DNA from: Pseudomonadota bacterium
GTDB lineage: Bacteria; Pseudomonadota; Gammaproteobacteria; Burkholderiales; JABEVD01
Assembly: GCA_021848825.1 (NCBI GenBank)
Contig: JAJZTQ010000017.1
Coordinates: 1-56,747, forward strand
DNA length: 56,747 bases
Direction: 5' to 3'
A program made the translations under genes and the position numbers. How positions within the stretch are numbered: position 1 is the stretch's first letter; every line of letters begins with the position of its first letter. The notes below the pieces were generated by a model. That model was not told the origin of the DNA. It saw nothing but the letters and a program-made list of their open reading frames with translations, and ran no database searches. This document shows positions 42,674 through 50,162 of this stretch, piece after piece.

Positions 42674-43081
42674 TCATTCCAGTTTTTTGCTGGCCCAGGA
42701 AAGGACGGGATGAAGCCTCGGGGGAAGAAGCTTTTCGGCTTCAAGAAAATCGACCCACCTCCATTCGTCGTGCTCCGGCCGCCCCAGTTCCTCCGATACA
42801 GGGAGGACGATTTCCTTTTGATCCGTTTCCGCAACGTAATATCTCGCGATCTTCGGCGGGCGTTCGTAAGGTTCCGTTTCGATGAAGTCTTCGCCCCACG
42901 AGAATTCGAGATTCATCAGCCCCGTCTCCTCTTCCGTTTCCCTGATCGCAGTCTCGATCGGGCTTTCGCATGATTCGGCCATGCCCTTCGGAAAGCCCCA
43001 GTTTGCATAGGCCCGAAGCAGCAAAATCAGCCAGCCTTTTTCGGCTTTCCTGACAACGACGATCCCAGACGAGAATCTCAT
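42674..43081 (-). CDS. Nudix hydrolase
   Basis: A 135-residue protein with a complete Nudix box: G-MAESC-E-SPIETAI-REtEEETGL, preceded by NWGFPK. It would hydrolyse a nucleoside diphosphate linked to another group, with Mg or Mn held by the Glu residues. The frame extends upstream through a repeat to 43507, but ATG 43081, just before RFSSGIVVVRK, is the natural start. No strong ribosome site. It is convergent with hypE and abuts it. Confidence 0.88.
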   Translation of the reverse strand: MRFSSGIVVVRKAEKGWLILLLRAYANWGFPKGMAESCESPIETAIRETEEETGLMNLEFSWGEDFIETEPYERPPKIARYYVAETDQKEIVLPVSEELGRPEHDEWRWVDFLEAEKLLPPRLHPVLSWASKKLE

Positions 43082-43277
43082 GGCGATATGATTGAACCTG
43101 ATAGCATAAGGATAGTCCGGCGGAAAGAAACGGGGATCACCGCCCGCGAGGTCGTCTGCGCGTTCCCGCTTACGCTGAGTGCCAGGAGCCGCCATCCACG
43201 CTATCAAGTCGATTGTCGGCAAGCATGCCAGCAGTAGGCATTCGGCACCTGGTTGGCTTTGGACGCTTCTCGCTTCT

Positions 43278-43382
43278 GGTGCCTGGTCTTGAATTATCAC
43301 TTTCTTTTCTGACGGAAATGCGGAAAGAACGCGGCAGGATGATGGCGGCTGTCCAGAAACTGATAATTCAAGACCAGGCACC
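43278..43382. repeat. REP/BIME-like long palindrome
   Basis: Perfect 22-bp inverted arms lie at 43278-43299 and 43361-43382 (core GGTCTTGAATTATCA), separated by 61 bases. They sit in the 449-base gap between the Nudix gene and the sigma-54-like promoter; the rest of that gap has no gene I can support. The core recalls REP elements linked to IS200-type (RAYT) transposases in betaproteobacteria, an impression only. No transposase is in the window. Confidence 0.6.
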
Positions 43383-43483
43383 GAGAAGATGCTGCCAGAA
43401 AGGGATGACAAAATGTCGGGGAGTTGTCGCATTATGGACAATCGCATCTCGATGCGGATCTTGTAAATCAAGGAATTGCATTC

Positions 43484-43498
43484 TGGCATCCGTCTTGC
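43484..43498 (+). promoter_or_regulatory. Sigma-54-type promoter
   Basis: CTGGCATCCGTCTTGCC carries the -24 GG (43485-43486) and -12 GC (43497-43498) exactly ten bases apart, with TGGCA and TTGC boxes close to consensus. It lies 33 bases before the start of a two-gene unit. An activator site upstream was not identified. Confidence 0.6.
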
Positions 43499-43530
43499 CT
43501 GAATCACGGAAAACTTTCAGGGAAAACATC

Positions 43531-43707
43531 ATGAAGGCGATGCCTGAGGCGACGCACATGGCTGGACGTGTTTCGCTCACCTGGGAACAGGCGCTTGCTG
43601 CGGAGGCTGCGCTCAAGGAGGGGAGGAAAGCGCTTGAATCCGACCCTCAGGCGATTTCCGAGCGCATCAGGAAGGCGCAGAACAAGGCCATGACGGCGAG
43701 AGACTGA
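43531..43707 (+). CDS. Small hypothetical helical protein
   Basis: A 58-residue protein, mostly helical and rich in Ala, Glu and Lys (WEQALAAEAALKEGRKALES, then an ISERIRKAQNKAM helix). No signal peptide. AGGGA lies eight bases before ATG 43531. Downstream of a sigma-54-like promoter and two bases ahead of the next gene, so it is the first gene of a small operon. Unknown family. Confidence 0.6.
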   Translation: MKAMPEATHMAGRVSLTWEQALAAEAALKEGRKALESDPQAISERIRKAQNKAMTARD

Positions 43708-43709
43708 AA

Positions 43710-44006
43710 ATGATCTATATCGTCGAGGTCCCGCATCAGGGACGTCCTCATGCCTGGTTCGCATTCGACAGGAAGGATTTCGTGCTGAAAATCCGCGCGC
43801 TCTGGCCCGAAGCCGACGAAGATTTCGACGAATGCGCTGCGGCGATCTCGCGGGACGTCAAGGCATACCGGATCCATCTCAACGAAGACCTGGCGATCTT
43901 CGCGCTTCAAAAAGATCCGCTTCTCGACCCCAGGGAAGCATTCTACGCCCACATGGCGTTCAGGGAGCAATTGATCGCGATGGATGCGATGGAAGAAGAC
44001 ATCTGA
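43710..44006 (+). CDS. Hypothetical protein, second gene of sigma-54-like unit
   Basis: A 98-residue acidic protein (starts MIYIVEVPHQGRPHAWFAFD, later WPEADEDFDECAAAI). Not recognised. It follows the 58-residue gene by two bases and would be coexpressed with it. No membrane segment or catalytic motif is evident. Confidence 0.65.
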   Translation: MIYIVEVPHQGRPHAWFAFDRKDFVLKIRALWPEADEDFDECAAAISRDVKAYRIHLNEDLAIFALQKDPLLDPREAFYAHMAFREQLIAMDAMEEDI

Positions 44007-44078
44007 ACCCACTTTTCAAAGCGGGCTATTGTTTCCCGGTTTCGCGATAGAATGAGCGATTTCCACTTGCAGTGAAAC

Positions 44079-45500
44079 ATGAACAACGTTGACGAGATCA
44101 GGCTCGATTCGCGCTTCGCAGAGCTGAAATCCTGCCACACCCGGACCGATCCGGATCCCCTTCCCGAGCCGGAAATGGCGCATTTCAATGTCCCGCTCGC
44201 GAAAGAGATGGGGATCGACCCGGAACAAGAGATCCTCCTGGAAATCCTTTCCGGAAACAGGCCGTGGCCTGGCTATGCGCCGATTTCCTCCGTCTATGCA
44301 GGGCACCAGTTCGGCTCATGGGTGTCAAGGCTCGGGGACGGCAGGGCGCACATGATAGCGGAAATCGTCAGGGCGGACGGAAAGAGGGTGGAGCTTCAGC
44401 TGAAAGGCTCGGGCAGAACCCCTTATTCGAGGGGAGCCGATGGGCGGGCGGTATTGCGCTCGTCCATAAGAGAATATCTCTGTTCGGAGGCGATGCATGC
44501 GCTCGGCGTGCCGACCACCCGCTGCCTCTCCCTCGTTTCTTCGCCGCTTCCTGTCGCGAGGGAAAGAATGGAGACGGCTGCAATCGTCTGCAGGGTCTCC
44601 CCCAGCTTCGTCAGGTTCGGCCATTTCGAGTATTTCAGCGGGGACAGGGAAGTGCTGGGCGCCCTCGCGGACCATGTCATCTCGGCGCATTTCCCTCACC
44701 TCGAAGGACCGGAGAAATATGCTTCCTGGCTTTCCGAAGTGGTCGAGAGAACGGCGAAGCTGATGGCGAAATGGCAATCCATGGGCTTCTGCCACGGCGT
44801 CATGAATACCGACAACTTCTCGATACTGGGGCTCACCATCGATTACGGCCCTTTCGGATTCATGGATGTTTTCAGGCAGCATCATGTCTGCAACCATTCG
44901 GACTACGAGGGAAGGTATGCCTACGGCGCACAGCCCGACATCGGACTGTGGAACGTTTCATGCCTGCTCCAGGCGACCTATTCCCTTCTCTCCGAGAACG
45001 ATGAGGAAGGGGCTCAAATGGCCTCCGAAATATACAAGGGGTATGTTTCAGCCTTCTCCAGGGAGGCGCTGAGACTCTGGACCGGGAAGCTCGGTTTTGC
45101 CGAAGTCAGGGAAGGGGATGCTGCGCTTGTCGGTCGATTTCTGACCCTGCTCCAGAACAAAAGACTCGATTTCACGAAGAGCTTCAGGAACCTGGCAAGA
45201 CCCGAATGGGTAGAAGGAATGGACGAAACCTGGCTTTCCGATTACCGGGCGAGGACAGCTGCCGAGGCAATGGAAGAATGCTTGCGCATTTCGAAAATGA
45301 ATTCGGTCAATCCGAAATACGTGCTCAGGAACCATCTCGCCCAGGGAGCGATAGAGAAGGCGGAGTCGGGTGACTATTCCGAAATCGGAAAACTGATGCA
45401 GATCCTGTCCCGTCCCTATGATGAGCAGCCGGAAAACGAGCGCTATGCCGAGCCGCCTTCGAGCGATCTGCCCGCGATCGAGGTCAGCTGTTCTTCCTGA
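44079..45500 (+). CDS. selO: Protein adenylyltransferase SelO (YdiU)
   Basis: A 473-residue pseudokinase-fold enzyme that moves AMP from ATP onto Ser, Thr or Tyr of proteins, linked to redox control. Motifs: YAGHQFGSWVSRLGDGRA, ELQLKGSGRTPYSRGADGRA, FGHFEYFS, CHGVMNTDNFSILGLTIDYGPF (the catalytic region with Asp and the DYG motif). It ends in CSS: Cys stands where other family members have selenocysteine. A little shorter than E. coli YdiU. Stands alone. Confidence 0.96.
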   Translation: MNNVDEIRLDSRFAELKSCHTRTDPDPLPEPEMAHFNVPLAKEMGIDPEQEILLEILSGNRPWPGYAPISSVYAGHQFGSWVSRLGDGRAHMIAEIVRADGKRVELQLKGSGRTPYSRGADGRAVLRSSIREYLCSEAMHALGVPTTRCLSLVSSPLPVARERMETAAIVCRVSPSFVRFGHFEYFSGDREVLGALADHVISAHFPHLEGPEKYASWLSEVVERTAKLMAKWQSMGFCHGVMNTDNFSILGLTIDYGPFGFMDVFRQHHVCNHSDYEGRYAYGAQPDIGLWNVSCLLQATYSLLSENDEEGAQMASEIYKGYVSAFSREALRLWTGKLGFAEVREGDAALVGRFLTLLQNKRLDFTKSFRNLARPEWVEGMDETWLSDYRARTAAEAMEECLRISKMNSVNPKYVLRNHLAQGAIEKAESGDYSEIGKLMQILSRPYDEQPENERYAEPPSSDLPAIEVSCSS

Positions 45501-45584
45501 GCGCGAATTTCACATTTTTCGATAATTCATCGATCGCGCTGGGGCTGATGTCGCAAAACCCACGTCGGGTGATAACATTGCATC

Positions 45585-46376
45585 ATGTCTCCCCTGATCG
45601 TTTCACATCTCTCGAAGCGTTACGGGAACGGACTCGAAGCCGTTTCCGACATTTCATTCGAAATCGGGAAAGGGGAATGCTTCGGCCTGCTGGGTCCGAA
45701 CGGAGCGGGAAAATCCACGGCCATACAGTGCATTTCCGGGTTCTATCCCGCGACGAGCGGAAATGTGGTGCTGAACGGCCGCGATGTGGGGCGGGAGCCG
45801 AGACTTGCAAGGAGATCGCTCGGCGTGTGCAGCCAGGAGGAGACGCTCGATTCGGATTTCAATGTCATCGACCAGCTCGTGAGGCATGGACGCTATTTCA
45901 GGATGGAAGCAAGAGATGCCGTTTCGAGGGCGGAAATGCTGCTCGCGGAATTCGGGCTGAGCGACAAGGCATTCGAGCCTGTAGAGAGCCTCTCGGGAGG
46001 GCTCAAAAGGCGGCTCCAGGTTGCCCGGTCGCTCCTCGCCATGCCTGCCGTTCTGATACTCGACGAACCCACTGTGGGGCTCGATCCCGATGCGAGAAGA
46101 AGGCTTTGGGAAATACTGGGAAAGGAGAGGACGCGGGGAACGGCGATCCTGCTCTGCACCCATTACATGGACGAGGCGGAAAGACTCTGCGACAGGATAG
46201 GTATACTTTACCGGGGAAAGCTGCTCGACATCGATTCCCCCGAAAACCTGATAGCGAGACATGTTCCGGTGGAAACCGTGGATGAGGAAGTCAGGCCGGG
46301 CGTGCACTGGAAAAGGAGGCCGAATCTCGAGGACGTCTATCTGAAGCTGACGGGAAGCAGCCTGGTGCAGACATGA
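45585..46376 (+). CDS. ABC transporter ATPase (NodI/DrrA-like)
   Basis: A 263-residue ATPase: Walker A GPNGAGKST near residue 40, signature LSGGLKRR, Walker B VLILDEPTVGLDP, switch THYMDEAERLCD. The pattern fits the DrrA/NodI group of exporter ATPases (ABC-2). It overlaps the permease gene by four bases (ATGA), and together they form an exporter. No strong ribosome site before ATG 45585. Substrate unknown. Confidence 0.94.
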   Translation: MSPLIVSHLSKRYGNGLEAVSDISFEIGKGECFGLLGPNGAGKSTAIQCISGFYPATSGNVVLNGRDVGREPRLARRSLGVCSQEETLDSDFNVIDQLVRHGRYFRMEARDAVSRAEMLLAEFGLSDKAFEPVESLSGGLKRRLQVARSLLAMPAVLILDEPTVGLDPDARRRLWEILGKERTRGTAILLCTHYMDEAERLCDRIGILYRGKLLDIDSPENLIARHVPVETVDEEVRPGVHWKRRPNLEDVYLKLTGSSLVQT

Positions 46377-47143
46377 AAGACGCGCTCTGGGGGATAGGTC
46401 AGGTATGGCTGCGGTATTTCTCCGTATTCTACAAGGGGATGGGTTATTATCTCGTGACGACCTTCATCGAGCCTGTGCTCTACATGCTGGCATTCGGCTA
46501 CGGCGTGGGGGGGCTGATAGGGAATCTTTCTGCAGGCGGCATGCACCTTTCCTACAGGAGCTTCGTCTTTGCGGGGATCATCGCCCAGACCGTGCTTTTC
46601 CAGGGATTCTACGAAGGGGCATACGGCGGATTCATCCGGATGTATTACCAGAAGATATTCCATGCCATAGCCGTGACCCCGATCACGCTCTCCGAAGTGC
46701 TCTGGGGGGAACTCCTTTGGGATGCAAGCAAATCCGCGCTTGCAGCCGAGGTCGTGGCATTGATCGGGGTAGCCACCGGCAATTTCCCGGTGATGTCGCT
46801 TTTGACGCTTCTTCCCCTGGTCTTTCTGGGCTCGCTCCTTTTTTCAGGGATGGGGCTTGCTGCAGCCGGGTTCTGCAAGAACATAGACCAGCTTTCCTAT
46901 CCCCAGTACCTGCTCGTTTTTCCCATGTTCCTTTTCTGCGGGGTATTCTATCCTCTCCATACCCTTCCCAATTCCCTGCAGCTCCTGGCCTGGTTTTTCC
47001 CCCTCACTTCCGTCGCATCCCTGGCGAGGACATTGACGCTCGGATTCCCTTTCGAACCCAGGACGATCCCGATACTCTTTTCCTGGCTTCTTTTCCTGCT
47101 GTGGCTTTCCAGGCGTTCGATGTTCAGGAGGCTGATAAAATGA
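46373..47143 (+). CDS. ABC-2-type permease (NodJ-like)
   Basis: A 256-residue membrane protein with six predicted helices. ABC-2 motifs include YLVTTFIEPVLYMLAFGYG near the N-terminus and a characteristic LVFPMFLFCGVFYPLHTLPN segment near the end. Partner of the preceding ATPase in exporting a lipid, sugar or drug-like molecule. A further gene for an EF-hand membrane protein follows after 25 bases in the same direction. Confidence 0.93.
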   Translation: MKDALWGIGQVWLRYFSVFYKGMGYYLVTTFIEPVLYMLAFGYGVGGLIGNLSAGGMHLSYRSFVFAGIIAQTVLFQGFYEGAYGGFIRMYYQKIFHAIAVTPITLSEVLWGELLWDASKSALAAEVVALIGVATGNFPVMSLLTLLPLVFLGSLLFSGMGLAAAGFCKNIDQLSYPQYLLVFPMFLFCGVFYPLHTLPNSLQLLAWFFPLTSVASLARTLTLGFPFEPRTIPILFSWLLFLLWLSRRSMFRRLIK

Positions 47144-47168
47144 TTTCGACTAAAAGAAAGGCTGAAAA

Positions 47169-49211
47169 ATGAAGAAATGGCGCTTCTTCAGTGCTGGCGG
47201 ATTCGATCAGGTGAGCCTGGAGAGCGGGAGTGAGCTCGCCTCGCTGGACGAGCTGGACAGGAAGCTCTGGGTCGCATTGAGCTGCCCGGTCAAGGGAACA
47301 TTTTTCGATCCCGACACGCTTTCCCTGCTGGATTCCGACGGGGACGGCCATGTCAGGGCCGAAGACGTCGTGGCGGCCGTCGAATGGGCGGCTTCGCAAT
47401 TGAACGATCCAGAATGGCTGGCAAAGGGAGTCGACATTCTCCCGCTTTCCTGCCTTTCCGGCGAAGAATTGACTGCCGCCTCCCGGCATGTGCTGAAGGC
47501 TCTGGGAAAGGAGGAAAGGGAAGAGATAGGGCTTTCCGACTGCCTGGAGATGAAGGAGATCATCGCGGACATGCCCTTCAACGGAGACGGGGTCGTCCCC
47601 ATCGATGCCGCCAGGGACGAGGAAGAAAAAGGCCTCATGCGGGACATTTTCGACTGCACGGGGAAGGAAGGGCTGACCCAGGAAGGCATCGATTCCTTTT
47701 TCGATGAAATAGCGCGATATGGGGAATGGCTGGGGAAGGCGGATTCTTCGGTTCTTTGTCTCGGCGAAGAAACTGGAAATGCAGCGAAATCCTGGATGGC
47801 GTTGAAGGAAAAGGCAGCCGATTATTACAGGCGATGCGCAATGGTGGAATACGACCGAAGAGCGGAGACTTCGATCAACCGTTCGGAGGAGGATCTTGCC
47901 AGGCTCGCCGCGCTCGATCTTGCGGATGCGGACAGCGAAATTTCAGCCTTTCCTGTTGCGAAAGCTGAAGCAGGCAAGCCCCTTCCTCTGGAAGAGGGAC
48001 TGAATCCGTTGTGGAAGGATGAAGTGGAGGCCTTCAGGAAAGCCGCAGTCATCCCGCTCATCGGGGACAGGAGCAGCCTGAAGGAGGAAGAATACCATTC
48101 GATTTCAGCGAAACTCGAAGCTTACGAGAAATGGCTTTCGGAAAAGCCTGAAGTTTCGGTGGAGAAGCTGGGGAAAGAAAGGATCATCGAGCTTGCCTGC
48201 CAGGAGGCGAAGGCAGCATTGGAAGAGCTGATCGAAAAGGATCTCGCGCTCGAACCGGAAGTGAAGGGGATCGCCTCCCTGGAGAAGCTCTTGAGGTATT
48301 GCAGGGACATCCGTTCTTTCGTCGACAATTTCGTCTCCTTCAGGGATTTCTATACCGGGCGAGGAAAGGCCATTTTTCAGGCAGGCACGCTCTTTCTCGA
48401 TGGCAGGAGCTGCGAGCTCTGCGTGACCGTCGAAGATGTCGCCAAGCATGCCCAGCTCGCGACCTTGAGCAGAATATGCCTCGCCTATTGCGAATTGAGG
48501 CGCGGAAGCGAAAGGATGACGATCGCTGCCGCCTTCACGGCAGGGGATTCGGATCAGCTCATTGCGGGCCGGAACGGCGTCTTCTACGACAGGGAGGGAC
48601 GCGACTGGGACGCGACGGTGATCAGGATCATCGATCATCCCATCAGCATCAGGCAGGCTTTCCTTTCTCCCTACAAGACGGTGGGAAAACTGGTGGGGGA
48701 ACAGATCCAGAAGATCGCTGCATCCCGCACCCGAGCCATGCAGGAAAGCGCCGCAAAGGCGGTTCTCGAGTCCGGCAAGGCGGAGGTCAAGCCGCCGTTC
48801 GATGTCGGCAAGTTCGCAGGCATATTCGCGGCCATAGGCCTTGCAGTCGGCGCGATAGGCACTGCGCTCGCATCCGTCGTCACCGGGCTTCTGGGCCTGA
48901 AATTCTGGCAGGTTCCTTTCGCCCTTTTCTTCCTGGTGATGGCGATATCGGGCCCATCGATGGTGATAGCCTGGCTCAAGCTCAGGCAGAGAAACCTGGG
49001 ACCGATACTGGACGCGAACGGATGGGCTGTGAATTCAAGGGCCAGGATCAACATACCGTTCGGCACTTCGCTGACCGGAATGGCGAAGCTTCCGGAAGGG
49101 TCAGAACGCGCGCTTGCCGATCCCTTTGCCGAGAAAAGGCTTTCATGGATATGGTATGTGGTGCTCGGCATGCTCTTCGCAATCCTGCTCCGATTCATCA
49201 TTCACCGCTAA
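47169..49211 (+). CDS. Large EF-hand membrane protein of unknown function
   Basis: A 680-residue protein. A canonical calcium-binding loop DSDGDGHVRAED is at residues 55-66, with a weaker NGDGVVPID later. The central 400 residues are helical and acidic without known motif. Two membrane helices (about 555-615: IFAAIGLAVGAIGTALAS, then FALFFLVMAISGPSMVIAW) and a C-terminal one (WIWYVVLGMLFAILLRFII) anchor it. An ILDANGWAVNSRARINIP segment between them is conserved in related hypotheticals as far as I recall. It follows the ABC permease by 25 bases, so it may modulate that exporter in response to calcium; inference only. Confidence 0.75.
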   Translation: MKKWRFFSAGGFDQVSLESGSELASLDELDRKLWVALSCPVKGTFFDPDTLSLLDSDGDGHVRAEDVVAAVEWAASQLNDPEWLAKGVDILPLSCLSGEELTAASRHVLKALGKEEREEIGLSDCLEMKEIIADMPFNGDGVVPIDAARDEEEKGLMRDIFDCTGKEGLTQEGIDSFFDEIARYGEWLGKADSSVLCLGEETGNAAKSWMALKEKAADYYRRCAMVEYDRRAETSINRSEEDLARLAALDLADADSEISAFPVAKAEAGKPLPLEEGLNPLWKDEVEAFRKAAVIPLIGDRSSLKEEEYHSISAKLEAYEKWLSEKPEVSVEKLGKERIIELACQEAKAALEELIEKDLALEPEVKGIASLEKLLRYCRDIRSFVDNFVSFRDFYTGRGKAIFQAGTLFLDGRSCELCVTVEDVAKHAQLATLSRICLAYCELRRGSERMTIAAAFTAGDSDQLIAGRNGVFYDREGRDWDATVIRIIDHPISIRQAFLSPYKTVGKLVGEQIQKIAASRTRAMQESAAKAVLESGKAEVKPPFDVGKFAGIFAAIGLAVGAIGTALASVVTGLLGLKFWQVPFALFFLVMAISGPSMVIAWLKLRQRNLGPILDANGWAVNSRARINIPFGTSLTGMAKLPEGSERALADPFAEKRLSWIWYVVLGMLFAILLRFIIHR

Positions 49212-49282
49212 CAGGCAATGATTCCGCGAATGAGAAGGATTCGTATTTAATTGAATTTGTTGAACATTTTGCAAGAATTTGC

Positions 49283-49312
49283 TTGACAGCCGGTTTTTTC
49301 AGCGATCATAAT
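49283..49312 (+). promoter_or_regulatory. Sigma-70-type promoter of the small membrane protein
   Basis: TTGACA at 49283-49288 and CATAAT at 49307-49312, 18 bases apart, sit 57 bases before the small gene and just upstream of a palindromic operator. Confidence 0.6.
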
Positions 49313-49317
49313 GACCA

Positions 49318-49342
49318 TGACATCAGAAAGGATATGATGTCA
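49318..49342. promoter_or_regulatory. Palindromic operator, TGACATCA-N9-TGATGTCA
   Basis: Perfect 8-bp arms separated by nine bases lie directly after the -10 box, so a bound repressor would block the small gene. The palindrome centre is about 40 bases before the start codon. The regulator is not identified. Confidence 0.55.
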
Positions 49343-49368
49343 TTTCACAGACAAGAAGGAGGATGATC

Positions 49369-49458
49369 ATGAACTACTGGGCTTTCGGCATTGCAGCATT
49401 CATCGTTATCGACACCATCATTCTGAGCAGCGTCTACATGTTCAACAGGAAAAATTGA
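49369..49458 (+). CDS. 29-residue single-pass membrane protein
   Basis: The product is MNYWAFGIAAFIVIDTIILS followed by SVYMFNRKN: one hydrophobic helix ending in basic residues, so the C-terminus faces the cytoplasm. AGAAGGAGGATG is an almost ideal ribosome site. A promoter and a palindrome precede it, and a GC-rich hairpin follows. Function unknown; tiny proteins of this type often regulate a membrane complex. Confidence 0.72.
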   Translation: MNYWAFGIAAFIVIDTIILSSVYMFNRKN

Positions 49459-49467
49459 GCGCCGGGC

Positions 49468-49487
49468 GCCGCGCCGGAAGGCGCGGC
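49468..49487. terminator. GC-rich hairpin after the small membrane protein
   Basis: GCCGCGCC, loop GGAA, GGCGCGGC: a perfect 8-bp stem between the small gene and the convergent START-like gene. It has no T run, so termination is likely but weak. Confidence 0.45.
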
Positions 49488-49488
49488 T

Positions 49489-50031
49489 TCACGAGCACTC
49501 GAAAAGATGCTTGCGGTCGACTGACTCCCTGCCTATCGCGGCGAATTTTTCCTTCACGTCTTCATCCAGTATCGATCTCGCCAGAAGCAGGGGAACGTAA
49601 GGCTTGAAGCGCATGTTTGCGCTGTAGCGGACAAGCGTTCCCGCCTTTTCTTTCGAGAAATCCCATTCCCCTTCATAGGAAGCGAAGTCGCCTCTTATCT
49701 GCCTGAAGGTGATCTTCCTGTCCGGCGTTTCCTTCATTTCAAGCAGGGAAGTCATCTTCATATTGAAGATGAAAACGGGCACTTCTCCTACCTGCAAGAC
49801 GTCGTACAGGTGGCTCGAAATGCGATGGGAGCGGCTCTCGACGAGTCCCGGAATGAATTGCGGCAAATCATCGTAGTCGGTCAGCATGGCGTAGGCCGTG
49901 CAGGGTTTCACAGGGAGGACGATCGAACTCTTCACCTCGATTTCGGAGCCTGAAAGGATTGCGCTGACCGAAGGCTCGGGTATTTCACCCGCATCAGCAG
50001 ATGTCGTCAGCAGGAAAAGAAGCGGCCACAT
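49489..50031 (-). CDS. START/SRPBCC-fold periplasmic protein
   Basis: A 180-residue protein with a short signal peptide (MWPLLFLLTTSADA). The mature part is a polyketide-cyclase/SRPBCC domain of the RatA/Coq10-like type: VKPCTAYAMLTDYDDLPQFI, then ESRSHRISSHL, YEGEWDFSKEKAGTLVRYSA. It would bind a lipid or aromatic ligand in a hydrophobic pocket. ATG 50031 is chosen because the signal peptide begins there; the frame runs on to GTG 50067. It is divergent from the large GGDEF-EAL gene. Confidence 0.75.
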   Translation of the reverse strand: MWPLLFLLTTSADAGEIPEPSVSAILSGSEIEVKSSIVLPVKPCTAYAMLTDYDDLPQFIPGLVESRSHRISSHLYDVLQVGEVPVFIFNMKMTSLLEMKETPDRKITFRQIRGDFASYEGEWDFSKEKAGTLVRYSANMRFKPYVPLLLARSILDEDVKEKFAAIGRESVDRKHLFECS

Positions 50032-50162
50032 CGATCGATCTCGGGACAGGACAATCCATTGAAGCACCGATGCCTCGAATAGGGAAGCGGGCGTTCCCGA
50101 TTTTCATGGATGGATGTCAAATCGGCTATGCTTGTAGGAAGAATACTGGAGCCGGTCTTGGC

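Noticed and set aside
43082-43507. N-terminal extension of the Nudix protein by 142 residues
   Set aside because: The extension translates the palindromic repeat and spacer; the Nudix fold begins at 43081.
50001-50162. N-terminal extension of the large GGDEF-EAL protein
   Set aside because: It overlaps the divergent START-like gene and has no helices or ribosome site; the membrane region starts after 50163.
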